The notes: generated from the sequence alone by a model not told the origin. Positions 31,414 through 44,200 are shown, counted from the first letter of the stretch. The stretch is DNA of 64,000 nucleotides from Ilyonectria destructans (GCA_020740775.1 JAHEWK010000007.1:248001-312000), one strand, 5' to 3'. Numbers and translations are program-made.

Positions 31414-33059
31414 TTGAAGTATCCAAGGAAGGTTGAGTTGAATATTTGAACTATATCGAAGGCTCACTTCACGTCGAGGGGAAGTGCGAAATTTATAATT
31501 CATTATCAAGTAAGCTTAGTCAGACCGTTTCTGCGAGCATTGAATCTTCATACCGTTGCTAACCGATTCTTACAGTAATCTGTAATCACACTAAAGCTGC
31601 AGGGTGCGTGAGAATTACATCAGCGCTAGGAGGCAAAAAGCGGCAAACTCTTAGACTGATAGATAGAGACTGATAAGTAGATCTTTCAATGGAGTCATGA
31701 GCCATTATATACGCTCTTCATTTGTCCTGAGAGGGCAAATCGGAGAATCTTGATCTCATCCGGTCGTGTCGCTGATAATAAGATATATAAATCAAGAAAG
31801 AAGGGAGCGCGAATAACGAAAATGAGTCAAGCTTGAAAGCGTTGTTGCACTGTTCTCTTACCCGAACCCTATGTTTGGCGAGGGGAGCGAAATTGCCGAC
31901 AATATCATTGCGAAAGGGGAAATAACAAATGATGGCGATTTTGAGGATCTTATAAGGGGGCTTAATCCCTGGCAGCACTTCTGATGCCGGAGGAGTTGGA
32001 GGTGAGACAGATCAAGTAAGTGAAAATGATGGTGGTAACGGTAACGAGGCAAGTATTTTCACAGAGCTCGTAGGAGCCCGATCAAACATCAGCGTAACAA
32101 CAAAATGACCTCGTCCGGTGAATGCAGAGTCGCGTGTTAGCTCGAACACCACAATTCCAGGACAATGCAGTCGATAGGTTTCCTCCAGCCCACTCTACCT
32201 GATTCAAGGGCACGAAGAAACACATGACTTTGCCTCTCAACCGAGAAAAAAAGAGATTGACTATTCAAACTCCCCATCAGACGTCACACAACCTTTTCTG
32301 TCATAGGTTATTTCTTCAATATCGCTTCAATCTTCGTCTTCAACACCAAATCCAACAAGCGGTTGTTCTGCCGGTTCCACATCCCCAAATTCGTCCTGTT
32401 GGGCTTGATTAGGCCGTGTGTCACATTAGGTGATGGGGATCTAGCTTGATAGCTCTTGTATTCTCAAGTCTAAATGAGGGTCTTGGACCGCACAAACGAA
32501 TTAGCTGGTAACATTATCTGGTTAAGATCCCGACCTATCCGTAGTGAAATACAACGTCGCCACTAAGCCCACACACCCCCATTCCGAGACAAACTTCCCC
32601 TCCTTTAATCGACCTTGAATATTTCCCTTGTCGTACAGTCATCTGGGCAGGATTAGTGGATAAGCAACATGGTTACCCTTAGCATGCTTCGGGAGTTGCT
32701 GACGTCACTTTTCTTACCGATACCTCGAGATCCGGTAAGTCCGGGAACTTATAGATAATGCGGCACAGGGCTTGTGGATCCGCACGCGCTACGACTTCAC
32801 GGTACCGGGGAGGGGAAGGCCATGTCTTGGCGGGATTTGTATCCTGATGTGGTATGTCTGTTGGGCTACCTGTCTTTGCCCCGACTGGCTGTGCTGGAAA
32901 TGACATGGATTGGAATCCTTTCTCTGGCGAGTGCTAGCCCGGTCCACACCGCCCATGACCTGATACTTGGCTGCCATAGCCATTAACATGAACCCCATTG
33001 CCGTTGACCATCTCTCCCTCCTTAACCACACCCCGTCATCGCCCAAGCGCGTATTGTCC
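31414..33059. other. long intergenic stretch, no gene seen
   Basis: About 1.6 kb with scattered short frames on both strands (for example 32224-32412 plus, 32679-32906 minus) and no family marks. Composition is mixed and no repeat stands out. Confidence 0.35.
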
Positions 33060-34215
33060 CTAAAGGGGAATTCCAAGCTCACCAAGAATGCCAAAGGTGT
33101 CAATATTGATTCTCATGTCGACAATTAAACCATCCTGCCATCGGCAAATAGTGTAGTGCAGCAGATCAAATTTCTTGCCGGTCGGCTGCACGGGAGCAGA
33201 AGCCAGATAGAGGGGCAGGGTCAAAGGGCCTTTGTGCGTGCCGCTGAGCATGGCAATAGTCGCTGTCCAATCCCCTTGGGCAATGATCTGCCTATACGGC
33301 TTATTCTCGAGTCGCAGGTCCGGGAACGCTGTCTTGAGCATTGCCAGCTCCTTGAGATAGCCGTCGAGATTAAGAGGAGTATCTGCAAGACCGTAGACAG
33401 TCAAATTCGACGAGAGGTGTAGGCTCTGGTCGTCAAGTGTGCCAGCATTAAGAGCGTCGTCGGACTCGGCCATTTTAGCCTTATTGGTCGCCGAGTTATC
33501 AACACCGGGTGTGGTGGAGACCGGCGTAATGAACGGGTTAAGCTCAATATTAGGGAGGTCCTTGGCTGGTGGTACCGGGAGAACGCCAAATTGCCGATAA
33601 ATGCTCGGACTATCAGACCAGAGGTACTCCTCCTTCATCATGCCTCCATTCCAACGAGCAATGGTCATAAGGTCAAAGGTGATTGGCCGCCCAGTTGGCG
33701 GCAAGATGTCCCCTGACAGACCAGGAATCGGGCCGTCATTAATGCCGTCGACCTTTGCCATAGCAACAGTCCAGTCACCCTCTCCGAAGAGGACCCTGTA
33801 ATTATGATTATGGGGAGCAACATTCGAATATATCGAAAACGTAAGCCTCATGTCTTCGATGTGCTCTGTCAAGTTCATCACTATACCACCGGTGTAATAC
33901 ATGACAGAATCTGGGGCGTGGTTGAACCGCGCAAGGTCGTGGGCGATGAAGGCGTCATCGGAGATTTGCATCTGGCGGGTGTTCTGATCCACAGTCCAAT
34001 GCGTCACATTGTCGGGATTGACGGGATGCTCAGTGAGCTCTGTAGACAGTTAGCAGTGCGAAACGTGAAATGTTTGAAGAAGATTTCTTACGGCGTTTAG
34101 CTGCCGTTCCCGTGCCTGGGCTCCGTTTCCTGTGCGGACTGGGGAGGAGGACAACCACACAGGAAGCCGCCAGGTTGGCAAGAGCTAGCAAAGAGACAAA
34201 GCGGGAGATATGCAT
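33060..34215 (-). CDS. secreted protein with two SnoaL/NTF2-like (ester-cyclase-type) halves
   Basis: Two exons on the minus strand (34215-34092, 34039-33060) join in phase for 367 residues. The N terminus MHISRFVSLLALANLAAS is a signal peptide, followed by basic KRR/KR sites that could be Kex2 cut points. The mature part has two similar halves. The first contains HDLARFNHAPDSVMYY, VLFGEGDWTVAMAKVDG and FDLMTIARWNGGMMKEEYL. The second contains ELAMLKTAFPDLRLEN, IIAQGDWTATIAMLSGTHKG and FDLLHYTICRWQDGLIVDM. The GDWTxxxAxxxG plus aromatic-ARW pattern is that of SnoaL-like ester-cyclase/NTF2-fold proteins. Whether either half is catalytic cannot be told. The duplication and secretion signal are unusual for this fold, which is normally intracellular. 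Confidence 0.82.
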
Positions 34216-34840
34216 TTTCTTGTTGGGTACGTGAAGTAGTGATTTTCAAGATCAGGTAAAGAACCAGAGGTGCTGGGCTCGAGGTAGATGGTCCATCTCA
34301 CAGCGCGTTGTCGAGTTTATATAACTGAACCCGCAGGGACATATCGCGCGTTCCCTCGGGCGATTTGCCATCACATTTGGACCCGTCTCCCGTCCAGTCC
34401 GTTCATGGGTTCTGCCATTATTCTCGGTGTGTAAGAAATGTTCATGTTTCCGAGGCGTGTCCGCCCTGTTCTACAGAGGAGAGCTTCATGGATGCGGGAT
34501 TCGGCCGAAGCCTGGCGCGGTCGGAGAAGTTCATTTTCGGGAGCCTTCGTGCGGAAATCGGCCGAACAGAGGTCTCTAACTCTTTACTGCGTTGTATTTC
34601 GCGCTTTGTCTAATGGGATACGAGTGTGCACCATTAAACTTCCCGGACTGCCGAGACATAATGATAAGATTTCGTAACGGCGAGGCACTAGATGTTAGTG
34701 CAATATTGGTCCGCTTCCGAGACCGATAAGTCCGATCAGGCATCCGGATCTCCTGTCACGTCAAACGCTCCTCAACTGCGATCCTCCCTTCTAATGCACG
34801 ACCTGGACGATTAAACGCATCTTTGTCCACAGTTTTGACC
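34216..34840. promoter_or_regulatory. divergent intergenic region before first Zn2Cys6 gene
   Basis: Separates the secreted SnoaL-like gene from the Zn2Cys6 regulator starting at 34841. It presumably contains both promoters. No gene is recognised. Confidence 0.4.
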
Positions 34841-37119
34841 ATGGACGGACAGTCCAGGGCGCGGTTATCGGCTCAGGAGCTTCGACCGCGCAAAGTCCGC
34901 AAAGGTACCCGCAGTTGCTGGGAGTGTAAGTCTCCCCGCCACATTATACTGAGCGCATCTAATAATAAGAAGGTCGTCGTCGTAAGGTTCGGTGCGGATA
35001 TACGTCGCCGCACGATCCCCTTTGCACGCCGTGCAAGACTCGGGGGACGAAATGCCACAGCCAGGCATTTGTCAACGAGAAAGAGGCGTCACACCTATCA
35101 GACGGGAGAGAGAGACTGGCGCAGCGGCTGCAGAGACTGGAGGACCTTATGGACAACCTGGTCGATCGTCTAATACCGGATACGAACGTTGCAAGCGAAG
35201 CCTGCAGCCTGCATAATGACGGGCAAGGACACAAAACCCCAACTGGCTCCTCAACTGCGGAAGAAGACTTCAACTTGGCAGAACCTCTGAACCTTCTAAG
35301 TGGTTCAGGCCCGGCGGCCATGCTGATCGGCGTCTATGAGAAACACTTACCGTCCCAGGACGTGATACCCACAAAGAGCTTGAAGAACACCACGCAGACA
35401 ACAGCTGAGCTGGCTCCTTCAAAAACCACGGAGGCCAGCAAGATTCTGCATTCTTTATTCCCATCCCAGCATGTCATTAACACCATCACTGGAGCAAGCG
35501 CTGGGCCATACTTTGTCACAGGGCTCTTCTGCAGCCATGCCGACATTCTGGAAAACAAGTCGGAGTCGCCATCCGCTATTTCCATTGTCCCACCAGTGCA
35601 CAGCCATCCTACTGTGCTGGCGAAACGGCTTTTGCAGTTGGCAATCTGTATGCAGCAGCTCTCGCCTTCATTTGACACACAATCTCTCTCGCTTTCAACG
35701 ACCATTTCGCAGACAATGTCCAGGATAGTCACAAGTGTTGCTGAGCTCGTCATATCGAATGACGAACTCATCTGCTGCCTGGATGGCCTCCTATGTCTGG
35801 TCTTGCACGGCTACTGGCAATCGAATGCCGGGAACTTGAGAAAAGCTTGGCTAACCTTTCGCAGAGCATTGAGCTTTGGTCAGTTGATTGGAATCGATGG
35901 CGGGGGACTCGATTCTTTGACATCTACTAATATTCGTTTGGATTCAAACTGGCGTCCATCCCCACATGTCCTATGGTACCGCATGATCTCTTGTGACAGG
36001 TCCTTGTCACTGCTGCTCGGGCTTCCCCTCGGGTGTCAAGACAACAACTTTGCTTCCGAGGCTGCAACGAACAAAGACAACGCATTGGAGAAACTCGAAA
36101 AGCTCCATGCAGTGGTCGCGGCCAAGATCATCAATCGAAACTGTAGTAAGAACATGGACGATTTTCCCCTTACACAAGCAATTGATTTGGATCTTGAGAC
36201 GGGTGCTAGGTACCTGGGCAACTCCTGGTGGCATGAGCCAGTTATAGACATTGCTGGAAACCCCTCAGAGGTTATGCAGGAAATCCACCACCTCATTCTC
36301 CAGATACAGCACCACACCATTCTGATTCTTCTCCACCTACCATACCTCGTGCGGAACAAGCCTGAGTCCCGGTATATGCACAGCCGTGAGACAGGTCTAC
36401 ATTCAAGTCGAGCGGTCCTCAGACGATTCAGCGTATTCAGGTCCATTATCGACTCTGCGTATTCATGTCGACATGTCGACTATGCTGCTCTGATGGCAGC
36501 GATGACGCTTTTGATCAGCTACCTTGGGCCTCAGTCCAGTAGTCCCACTTCGCCAAACCAACTCGAAGAGGATAGGCGGCTGGTATTAACAGTGAAGGAA
36601 AGGATGGAGACAATCTTTAGCCTGAATCATGACAGACTTTCCCAGGAATCCTCGAGCATCCTTCGCCGGCTCATTGCCATCCTCGATACCGCGGAGACTG
36701 CTAATACCGGTCCTTCGAGCTCAGTAGCTGGGTCTCCGGAAATCCTGCGTCTCAGCATACCGTACTTTGGCACCATTAGCATTGACAATGGTTCTCTGGA
36801 GGACTCACCCGCAGCGACCAACCAGACCGGGTCATCGAGCGCTGACGGGCGCCAGCTTGGTAGTGTACAGGACGCACCTGTCTCATCCAAGGAGCTGCGA
36901 CCAAAGCTCTTTTCGGAGGCCGATGAGATGACGCACTCTATCGATGAGGATACAGTATTATGGCAATACCAAGAAGGCCTACCACCGATTCAGTTTCACC
37001 CGCAAGGTCCCCTGGCCGACTTCACCGTACCAAATCTAACCGCTAACGCGGATGATTGGGCGCTTCAAGGAGTTGATGCAATGTATTGGTCGCTTCTTTA
37101 TGATGGGTTGTATCTGTAA
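34841..37119 (+). CDS. Zn2Cys6 transcription factor (paralogue of the one at 44803)
   Basis: Two exons (34841-34925, 34973-37119) join in phase for 743 residues. The intron splits the zinc cluster, which reads CWECRRRKVRC then CTPCKTRGTKC: six cysteines with C-x2-C-x6-C-x9-C-x2-C-x6-C spacing. A short coiled coil follows (RLAQRLQRLEDLMDNL). The middle region (residues about 170-530) is a fungal-specific regulatory domain with PPVHSHPTVLAKRLLQLAI and a C-terminal NADDWALQGVDAMYW block. The same architecture and blocks occur in the gene at 44803 (VEAHPVLLARKLMQLAI; ADWAFQGVD), so the two are paralogues. It is probably a nuclear, pathway-specific activator. The nearest enzyme genes are the O-demethylase and acyltransferase downstream. 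The start ATG is the first in frame. Confidence 0.92.
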
Positions 37120-38944
37120 AGTCCTAAGATTATTGAATTATTGCCTTTTAAAACCTAAAGTATGTACTTTCTTCTATATTTTTAGCTTATTTTATCTCTA
37201 TATTATATAGATATCACTTCAGGATACCCTTAAGATAAAAAACATTTAAGTAAACTTAAATTTAGCTGATAAATAAATTACTATTATAAGTAAAGTAATA
37301 ATAGCAATTATATATCAATCTGTACTTTCAGCAACGGTAATGGTAAAAAGCATAATTCTACTATACAATGTATTCTATATAATGGAGTTATTAATTAAAT
37401 TACTTATATTATGCACGTGAGTATATGCCATGGGTTACAGGAAAGGCCAGAAAACACACTTCCGGATCCGGCACTAACACTAACACCGACGCGAAAAGCG
37501 AACATCCGACGCAAAAGGCGAGCGTCCGACGCGAAGGGCGAACATCCGACGCCGATACTTGTCTGCCGACGCGAAAAGCGAGCCTATTCGTTCTACTGCT
37601 GCACTGTTGTTGAGTGTGGCAATGGGTCTAAGCCCGTTAGAACCTGCATGACGAAGGATTTGCTATAGTCAAGATTCCTTGGGGCAACAAGCAACAACTG
37701 TAATTTCAGGCCCGGGGTCTGTTGCGGGCTACTGAAAAGTTCCGCGCTAGACCGAGGGTGGAAATATAATCCGCTCGGAATTCGCGGACTAGCTAACAAA
37801 ACGGTGATTACGGAGTACCAAGGTTGCCTGATCAAGTGCTACGTGATAACGTTGTTGGGAGTTTGTAATTCAGGCTTTCTCACTAATGATGAGGAACTTA
37901 CTGAGGTTGTGAATATGGTTACTGTGTCAAAGAAATCCTATGGCCGTGAAGGCTTGATTTGGACGGGAGGAGTCATTGTGAAGAGGAGGCTTATCGTTTA
38001 AAGAGTCACGATTATGTCACAGTTCGTAAAGCCGAGATTCCGTGGAAATTATGGGTGTCGGATATCGGTAAGCCTTTTAAGCCGAATCATGACGTGAGAG
38101 TTTTTCTCTCGGCCAATGGCTAGGGGCCAGTCTTTCTAAATCCGGTAACAAAATCCGCCAAGACCAAAGGCTCCTCGATTTGGCGGGACTTATCTCACTC
38201 ACTGATTGGAGAGCCTTGATCGGAGTTAAGCTGAGTACTGAAGCGCTGATGCAAGGGCCTGGCTGAGAAGCTAAGGGGACAATTTGGCCGAAGTGCCGAT
38301 GAGATCTACACAATCTGCGGAGGTTTGGAAATCAGTTAGTAGTGGGGCGCTAACGAGAATATGTGCTAAAAGTATAGAATTATGCTGCAGAAGGAGGATA
38401 TTCTGGAAGCAGATAGTCCATCATGGCCAAGATGTATCTGAAGATAAACTGGTTATGCAGCAATTGCAGAAACTCTCCATATAAGCGTTCGACGCGGGGG
38501 AGACAATTCTAGGATAATTGTAGTTGCGTATCATCAACTGAATTGAAGAAGTTCATTCGGACTGCCTAAAGCCTATCCGTATATCCCGGCCAACGTTAGT
38601 GTGTTAATCGTACACACTTTCCCTGCGCACTTCTAACCATTTGGAAAGCCCGAGACGGCTAGGCGTAGTCGTAATAGACAACAACTAATTAATCGGTGCC
38701 TCGGCATTCCTTGATACCGACAAACACCGGCAAAGGCAATTTGCTGAGGGTGTAAATATTAGGTTTTGTGGGGGGCAATGGTACGTAGCTTTCCCCACGA
38801 TGCCCAACAGGTGTTATAGGAAGTATTTAAGCAGCGGTGATGCTCTGTCAAATGGTTTTCCAATCCTTTATTTAATAAATATTAGCCACTCCCCTGGCAA
38901 GTTGATCTATAGAGTAACCCTTTTACGCCCTCATCCAAGCAAGA
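37120..38944. other. AT-rich block, minisatellite and intergenic DNA
   Basis: 37130-37400 is AT-rich like the other decayed islands. 37486-37585 is a 20-bp tandem repeat. 37600-38944 has ordinary composition and only short frames with no family match. A TTTAATAAATATT string lies upstream of the start at 38945. Confidence 0.45.
37486..37585. repeat. 20-bp minisatellite, five copies
   Basis: Five consecutive 20-base units all begin CCGACGC: CCGACGCGAAAAGCGAACAT, CCGACGCAAAAGGCGAGCGT, CCGACGCGAAGGGCGAACAT, a diverged copy, and CCGACGCGAAAAGCGAGCCT. The units contain inverted GCG...CGC-like short arms. The array is GC-rich next to an AT-rich block and is not in a supported gene. Confidence 0.88.
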
Positions 38945-40414
38945 ATGACTGATCAAACGAATGTCGGTCCTGGTCCGAAAGCTCCATCGGTTCCCATAAC
39001 GCCTATGGTTCCTTTCGACCCTTCAATCAATACATGGACACGCTTCATCGGCACCTTCGAGCCCTACGAGTTTACCAACTGGGTTGATGAAAGCGTGTCC
39101 TGGAAGACAGACTGCTTCATCGGTGACTGGTCTCCGCTTTTCAAAATCCGAGTCAGAGGCCCAGAGGCCCAGAAGTTTTTCGAATTCATCTCGACCAATC
39201 ACTGGCCGAACTTCAAGCGTGGCCAAGCAAAGCATGCAATAATGTGCCAAGATAACGGTAGTGTGATGGGCGACGGTGTCTTGATGATGCTAGGTGATGA
39301 TGATTTTATCTTTACGAGCGGTCCTGGAGTGCCGTGGGCCGTCTTCCAGTTCCGGTATGGACAGAAGAAGTTCGACGCAACACTTGAGATTGTTACGGAT
39401 CAGTGGTACCTCCTTCAGATCCAAGGACCTAAGAGTGTCCAACTCATGAATGAGATAACCGGCAACACGACTCATGACATCAAGTTCATGCACGCTAAGG
39501 AGATGTCCATCGAAGGCTGCAAATTCCTATGCCTGCGACAGGGGATCTCGGGTGAGTTGGGGTTTGAGCTCTGGGGCCCAGCGGAAGAGAGCCATAAGAT
39601 ATATGGTGCGATATTAGAATTGGGGAGGAAGAAGTTTGGTATACGTCAATTGGGTGGACGTACCAAAGCGGTGAATCACGTTCGTGGACCCCAGCTCGAA
39701 TCATTCATGTACAGACTGACAAAACTGACGTCTTAGGTCGAGGGTGGATTCGCGACGCCAAGGTTAGAATTTCTCCCAGCGTTGCATGGAGACAGCGAGG
39801 AACTTGTCCATTACCGCAAGTTCTTGCTGGATTCCTGGGGCGGATACCTACTCGCCCCCGGCGCCGGAGGAAGCTTCGACAACGGTCCCAAGTCGCACCA
39901 CCGGACACCATTCGATCTGAGCTGGGGCTGGTTGGTCAATTTTGATCATGATTTCATTGGTAAGAGAGCCCTGGAAGGGGTTGCCAAGGATCCCCCCAAT
40001 GCCTTCGTTACTCTAGTCTGGGACGCTGCGGACGTTGTCGATGTATACTCGTCACACTTTACTGATACGCCATACGCATACATGGAGATTCCGCGTGCGC
40101 CGATAGGTAAGGTTGAGGGCAGCACAGTCTATGCCTCTACTGAAGGCAAAGTGGTTGGTTGCGCCTTGTCGAGATGTTATAGCTACTGGTTCAAACAAAT
40201 GATATCCCTTGCAATCATTGACAAAAGGTTTTCCACACTCGGAACCACTGTCGTGGTCAAATGGGGTCCAGAAGGAAAGCCGCAGAAAATGATAAAAGCT
40301 GTGAGTGGGACATGTTTTAAGGGCCATCTGCGGAGGCGACATTAACGAAAGATTTACTAGGTTGTGCATCGCGCACCATATAAGGAAGATAAGCGGAGGC
40401 ACCGATTGGATTAA
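38945..40414 (+). CDS. GcvT-fold folate-dependent aminomethyltransferase / O-demethylase (LigM-like)
   Basis: Three exons (38945-39679, 39737-40300, 40361-40414) join in phase for 450 residues. The fold is that of the glycine-cleavage T protein, but the sequence leans to the LigM type (tetrahydrofolate-dependent vanillate/3-O-methylgallate O-demethylase): EPYEFTNWVDESVSWKTDC, FIGDWSPLFKIRVRGP, FKRGQAKHAIMCQDNGSVMG and GISGELGFELWGP. The second half has LVNFDHDFIGKRALEG, matching the GcvT C-terminal domain. LigM-like enzymes move a methyl group from an aromatic methoxyl to tetrahydrofolate, so a role in methoxylated aromatic breakdown is likely but not proven. The length (450) suits this branch better than mitochondrial GcvT, and no mitochondrial presequence is evident. 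It lies between two paralogous Zn2Cys6 regulators. Confidence 0.88.
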
Positions 40415-42569
40415 CTTGTTGCTGTGTCAGGGATCTGAGGTCTTTGGGGAAAACAGGGAAATTGAAGCTTTGTATTTTTGGGAAGGAGCCCAGAGCCAGT
40501 TGCCTTCAACAGGTTATCCAGCTTTACTTAGAACTGTTAGCTTAACCTAATTTGTTAGTTGTATACTCTTTTAGAACAGTTTTCAATTACAGTTACTATT
40601 TATTATTTAAGCGAACTAATATTAACTATCTCTTTAAAAGCCTTTAAGTGTAATAAATACCTATTATATTATTCTATAACTCTTTAAACTCTTAGATATT
40701 AACCTAAATAATCTATATATAGAGAAATACTAGAAATTATATTGAAAGAGGATATTAAACTGTAGATATCTGTATCTCATACTAATTCTGCTCTTTGGGA
40801 TATTGCTATTAAGAAGAGAAAGAAGACTGAATTAAAAGCTAAAGCTATTTAATTCTAAATTCTAATTCTACTGCTATTTAAAGTATCTTAGGAAGGTTAA
40901 GTTAAATATTTAAAGTATATTCAACACTTGGAAGTCAACACAAAAGCGAATTCTTCCACCCAGTTCCTTAATAAATAGGACTGGGGCAGCTGCTGGGGAG
41001 CTACTTGCGTGGATGAACTCCTTGGCACGCGACCCAGAGAGCATCTTATTTAAAACTAGGGGCTCCTGTCTCCTCATGCCATACAACGGGTTCTAAGGGA
41101 GGTTCTACTCGTTTCCATCTTTCTCCTTCATAATCTCGATTTGGAGGTTGATGCCGTGTCCTACGGGCGGGACTTCGTTGGCAAGTTGTCTGCTAGATAC
41201 CTACTGCCGGTGGTAGTGCTCTGGAAGCTTCTCTATTGGGTCCGTCCTTGCTCTCCGCTTTTAGGCCTTGCAAACGTCTCTCAGGGTGACGGCAAATAAT
41301 CCGGTGCCCCGCAGCCTCTTGTTCCATCATACCTCTACTATAAAGACCAATGAAATAACTTAACTTTAGGACTATATAGAGAAGATTTGTTCGGCTTGAT
41401 AAATGTCGATATTAATTAATATAAAGATCACAGTGTATATTACTATATCAGAGTTACCAGTAGTATTCTGAATTTTCCAAGTAAGAATAGAAATCTATAG
41501 CAGCTTCAGAGAGTAAAATATTTACCTATTATATAGCACAGCAAACACACCTATAGTAGAGTCAGTTCAATCCAGTCTGATATTAAATATAAAAAGACCT
41601 CTGTATATCCTTGCTATGCCTTCTCTTCTCCATTACCTATAAGCTGCTGTATACCCCCTCTACTTATCTGTAGTAGCCTTATTCTCACTCTCGTCCTCAA
41701 ATGCTAGTGTCATTATACGAGGCCTTACTAATGTAATCCCGATATTCGTATGTGAATCCAGGTATAGACGTGCTACTAATAGGCATATAAGTATTCTCCA
41801 GTCATCTCCCCCCCAACGGAGGCGGTGGTCCTCGCGCCGTCGCGCTCGATCTCCTCCTGACTACCACGCGTAGTTAGGCCGACACCCAGAGTTTTCTCTT
41901 CAACGACCTCAGTAAGAATCTTAACTCTCCTGTCGCTAATGGACACGGTGGTTTAAATAAACTCTTCTTATTAATTAGTCTGATCGGTTGGATCATGAGA
42001 ATCCTGGATCGTTACTGTGTCAAGCTGACAATATGCTGCCCGTTTTTCCTTTGCCTAATCTTCCTCTACGAATATCAAGTCCGGAAGGAGAAAGAAGCCA
42101 GAATGAATCTTGGACCTGCCCAAGTGTAATAGAAGCCCATCCAATTACCAAGGAAGACGTCCTTCCGTTTTCAGCCGCGGGAATCTTCCAGTTAAACTAC
42201 CAAGGCTAGAGAGAAAGATGGCGGACCGTTGGAGCTGAAGTAGCCCGAGGTGGTCTCGAGAGGGTTCATAGAAGGGCTCCAGGAGGAGCCGATGGAACTT
42301 GAAAGCTGGTGCTCTTGTGTTCAGCATCAGAGCTTGAAGGCTGCGGCGGGGCATTAGGCCTAGAATGATAGCTCTCTCTGACAGATGTGGAAGCTTGGGT
42401 TTTAAAATGCTTAAAATTATGAAGGAAACTGTTATTTTTTGTTTAGACTCTGTGAATATAGCTAACTTGCCCTCAATGGAGCGGACAGCCTTACTTAACT
42501 TCCCTAGATAGGTAGATATATAAAGAAGTAGCCAGTCTCATGAGCCAGGCGTTTTATTATATCTAAACC
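40415..42569. repeat. AT-rich, gene-free island with decayed repeat DNA
   Basis: 40550-40920 and 41340-41780 are strongly AT-rich with no long frames. 41790-41900 is a GC-rich patch with broken coding-like triplets. 42390-42490 resembles a segment near 53215-53310 (see separate entry). The pattern fits RIP-decayed transposon remains. No gene is supported. Confidence 0.5.
42390..42490. repeat. dispersed repeat, copy A
   Basis: It shares the order GAAGCTTGGGTTTTAAAAT, GTTATTTT, GACTCTGTG and ATGGAGCGGACAG with 53165-53310, at lower density of G and C. The match is patchy and judged by eye. Confidence 0.4.
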
Positions 42570-44102
42570 TTACAATCCCCTCGGCTCCGCATATTCCAAA
42601 AGCACTTGATCCTCCATCAACCTCTTTTGACAGCTCTCCTCCAAGCAAACACATACTTCAATTCCTTCGTCATTCCTCGCATCTCTAGTCCCCGCTCGGC
42701 TGGGATACAGAAGCACAAAGCCTTCTAAAGCCGGGCTTGGCCACCTAAGCGCACTCGGCAACCCAAAGCCGAAATCGTGCGTTTCATACACCTTCATTCC
42801 CTGCCAACTGGAGCCCCCGAAATCCATACCCAAGAAAGAGTTGACATTGATCTCTAGCCATCGCTGGTCTTCGTGTCCGGCAATCCACTGAAGCAAGCTG
42901 ATGAGGTACTGTGGGGTCATGGCAGTAATCGATGCTCGCACCGCAGTGGCTAGCTTGGGAAGATTCCCTGGAGCGATGATGTCCTTGACTGCCAACGGCT
43001 CGCAACGTGCTGCGGAAGTTCCGACGCCCATGAAACGCTCGGGAAGCGGAGGTTCCCAGACTTTCCTGGTATCGACAGCGTGAACTAAAGTTGCCTTGGA
43101 CTCCAAATTTGGGTGCAGCATTTCCAGCTTTGCGCGCGTAACACTGCTCCATACAACAGCCATGATGGCATCATACGTCGAGATCCAGCTACCGCCTTCG
43201 CTAGATGCCTTTTTCTTGAGAAGATCAGCCTTACTTTTCGCAAAGTGCCACATTTGCGGAACCAAGGATGGCATTTTGAAGTCGGCTGGTGGTAGCGGCA
43301 TTGGGCCACCAGCATCCTTCACAACAGCAAGCTTGCTGTTGAGTTCCTCCATTCGAAAGCTTGTTGGGCTTTCGACGTCCAATGGAGATCCTCGTATGCC
43401 AAAATGCTGCTTTGCAGGGATGAACGGCTCTCCCTTTGCCGCCGCAACACTGTTCTCTGCCCAGGTAGTCAGGAATCCATCACATCCCGGGCCATCGGAT
43501 ACAGAGTGGTGGATTGCCAGGCCAATAATAAGGCCGCCCCGAATGAAGTTGAGCTGAAAGGCTGCGACAGTAATTCCGTCTTTATTGTTGTCTCCAAGAG
43601 GAGAGTGAAGCTGTTTGGCTGTGACAAATTCCGGAAGAAGCTGACTACCTGTAAGGGAGCCTGGTGGAAACTGTTTTACTGTTAACATCACAGATATATA
43701 TGATGGTCAAGATAGGGAATCATTGCAGTGACATACATCTTTTTCAGCTAGCTCCGTATAGCTAGGAAACTCGCCTTCACGCAGCATGTACTTGACGTGC
43801 AGGCTAACAGTGGAGTCCCGCCGTCTAGCCACCCACATCCGTCCAGTGGTTGCGTCCATCTCCAAGACACCGGAAAGGATGGGGAACTGCGATATAGCAA
43901 ACTCCAACCCGGCTGTCAGGTTCTGGACGGTTGCTTCGGCTTCAATCGTCTCTGGCAGGGCAAAGACTTCGACAACCGGGACGTAGATCTTGGGCATGAT
44001 GTGGCCCATGAGGGAGAGAGGATACCGCTCATACGCCGGGCCCGCATCCCATTCTTTTGGATGAACACGGAGCTCAATTGGTAGTTGACCGATAGAAGAC
44101 AT
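42570..44102 (-). CDS. BAHD-type acyltransferase
   Basis: Two exons on the minus strand (44102-43737, 43670-42570) join in phase for 488 residues. The catalytic HHxxxDG motif is present as IGLAIHHSVSDGPGCDGF near residue 180, and the structural DFGWG motif appears as DFGFG near the C terminus. These mark the fungal branch of BAHD/trichothecene acetyltransferase-like enzymes, which transfer an acyl group from CoA to an alcohol or amine of a natural product. The enzyme should be cytosolic; no signal or anchor is seen. An uninterrupted 12-bp TATA-type run lies about 90 bp upstream of the ATG. It is divergent from the second Zn2Cys6 gene at 44803, a layout typical of a locally regulated tailoring gene. 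The substrate is unknown. Confidence 0.92.
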
Positions 44103-44188
44103 TGTAACGTGATGGAAGCCGTGTTGATGGTATTGTAGTTTAATTGCGAATAGGATGTTTACTGCTCACACTCACGATGAAAGACATG

Positions 44189-44200
44189 TATATATATATA
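44189..44200. promoter_or_regulatory. TATA-like run upstream of the BAHD gene
   Basis: TATATATATATA lies about 87-98 bp upstream of the minus-strand start at 44102, within the divergent region shared with the second Zn2Cys6 gene. A CCGGCGG string follows at about 44208, a possible zinc-cluster half-site. Confidence 0.4.
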
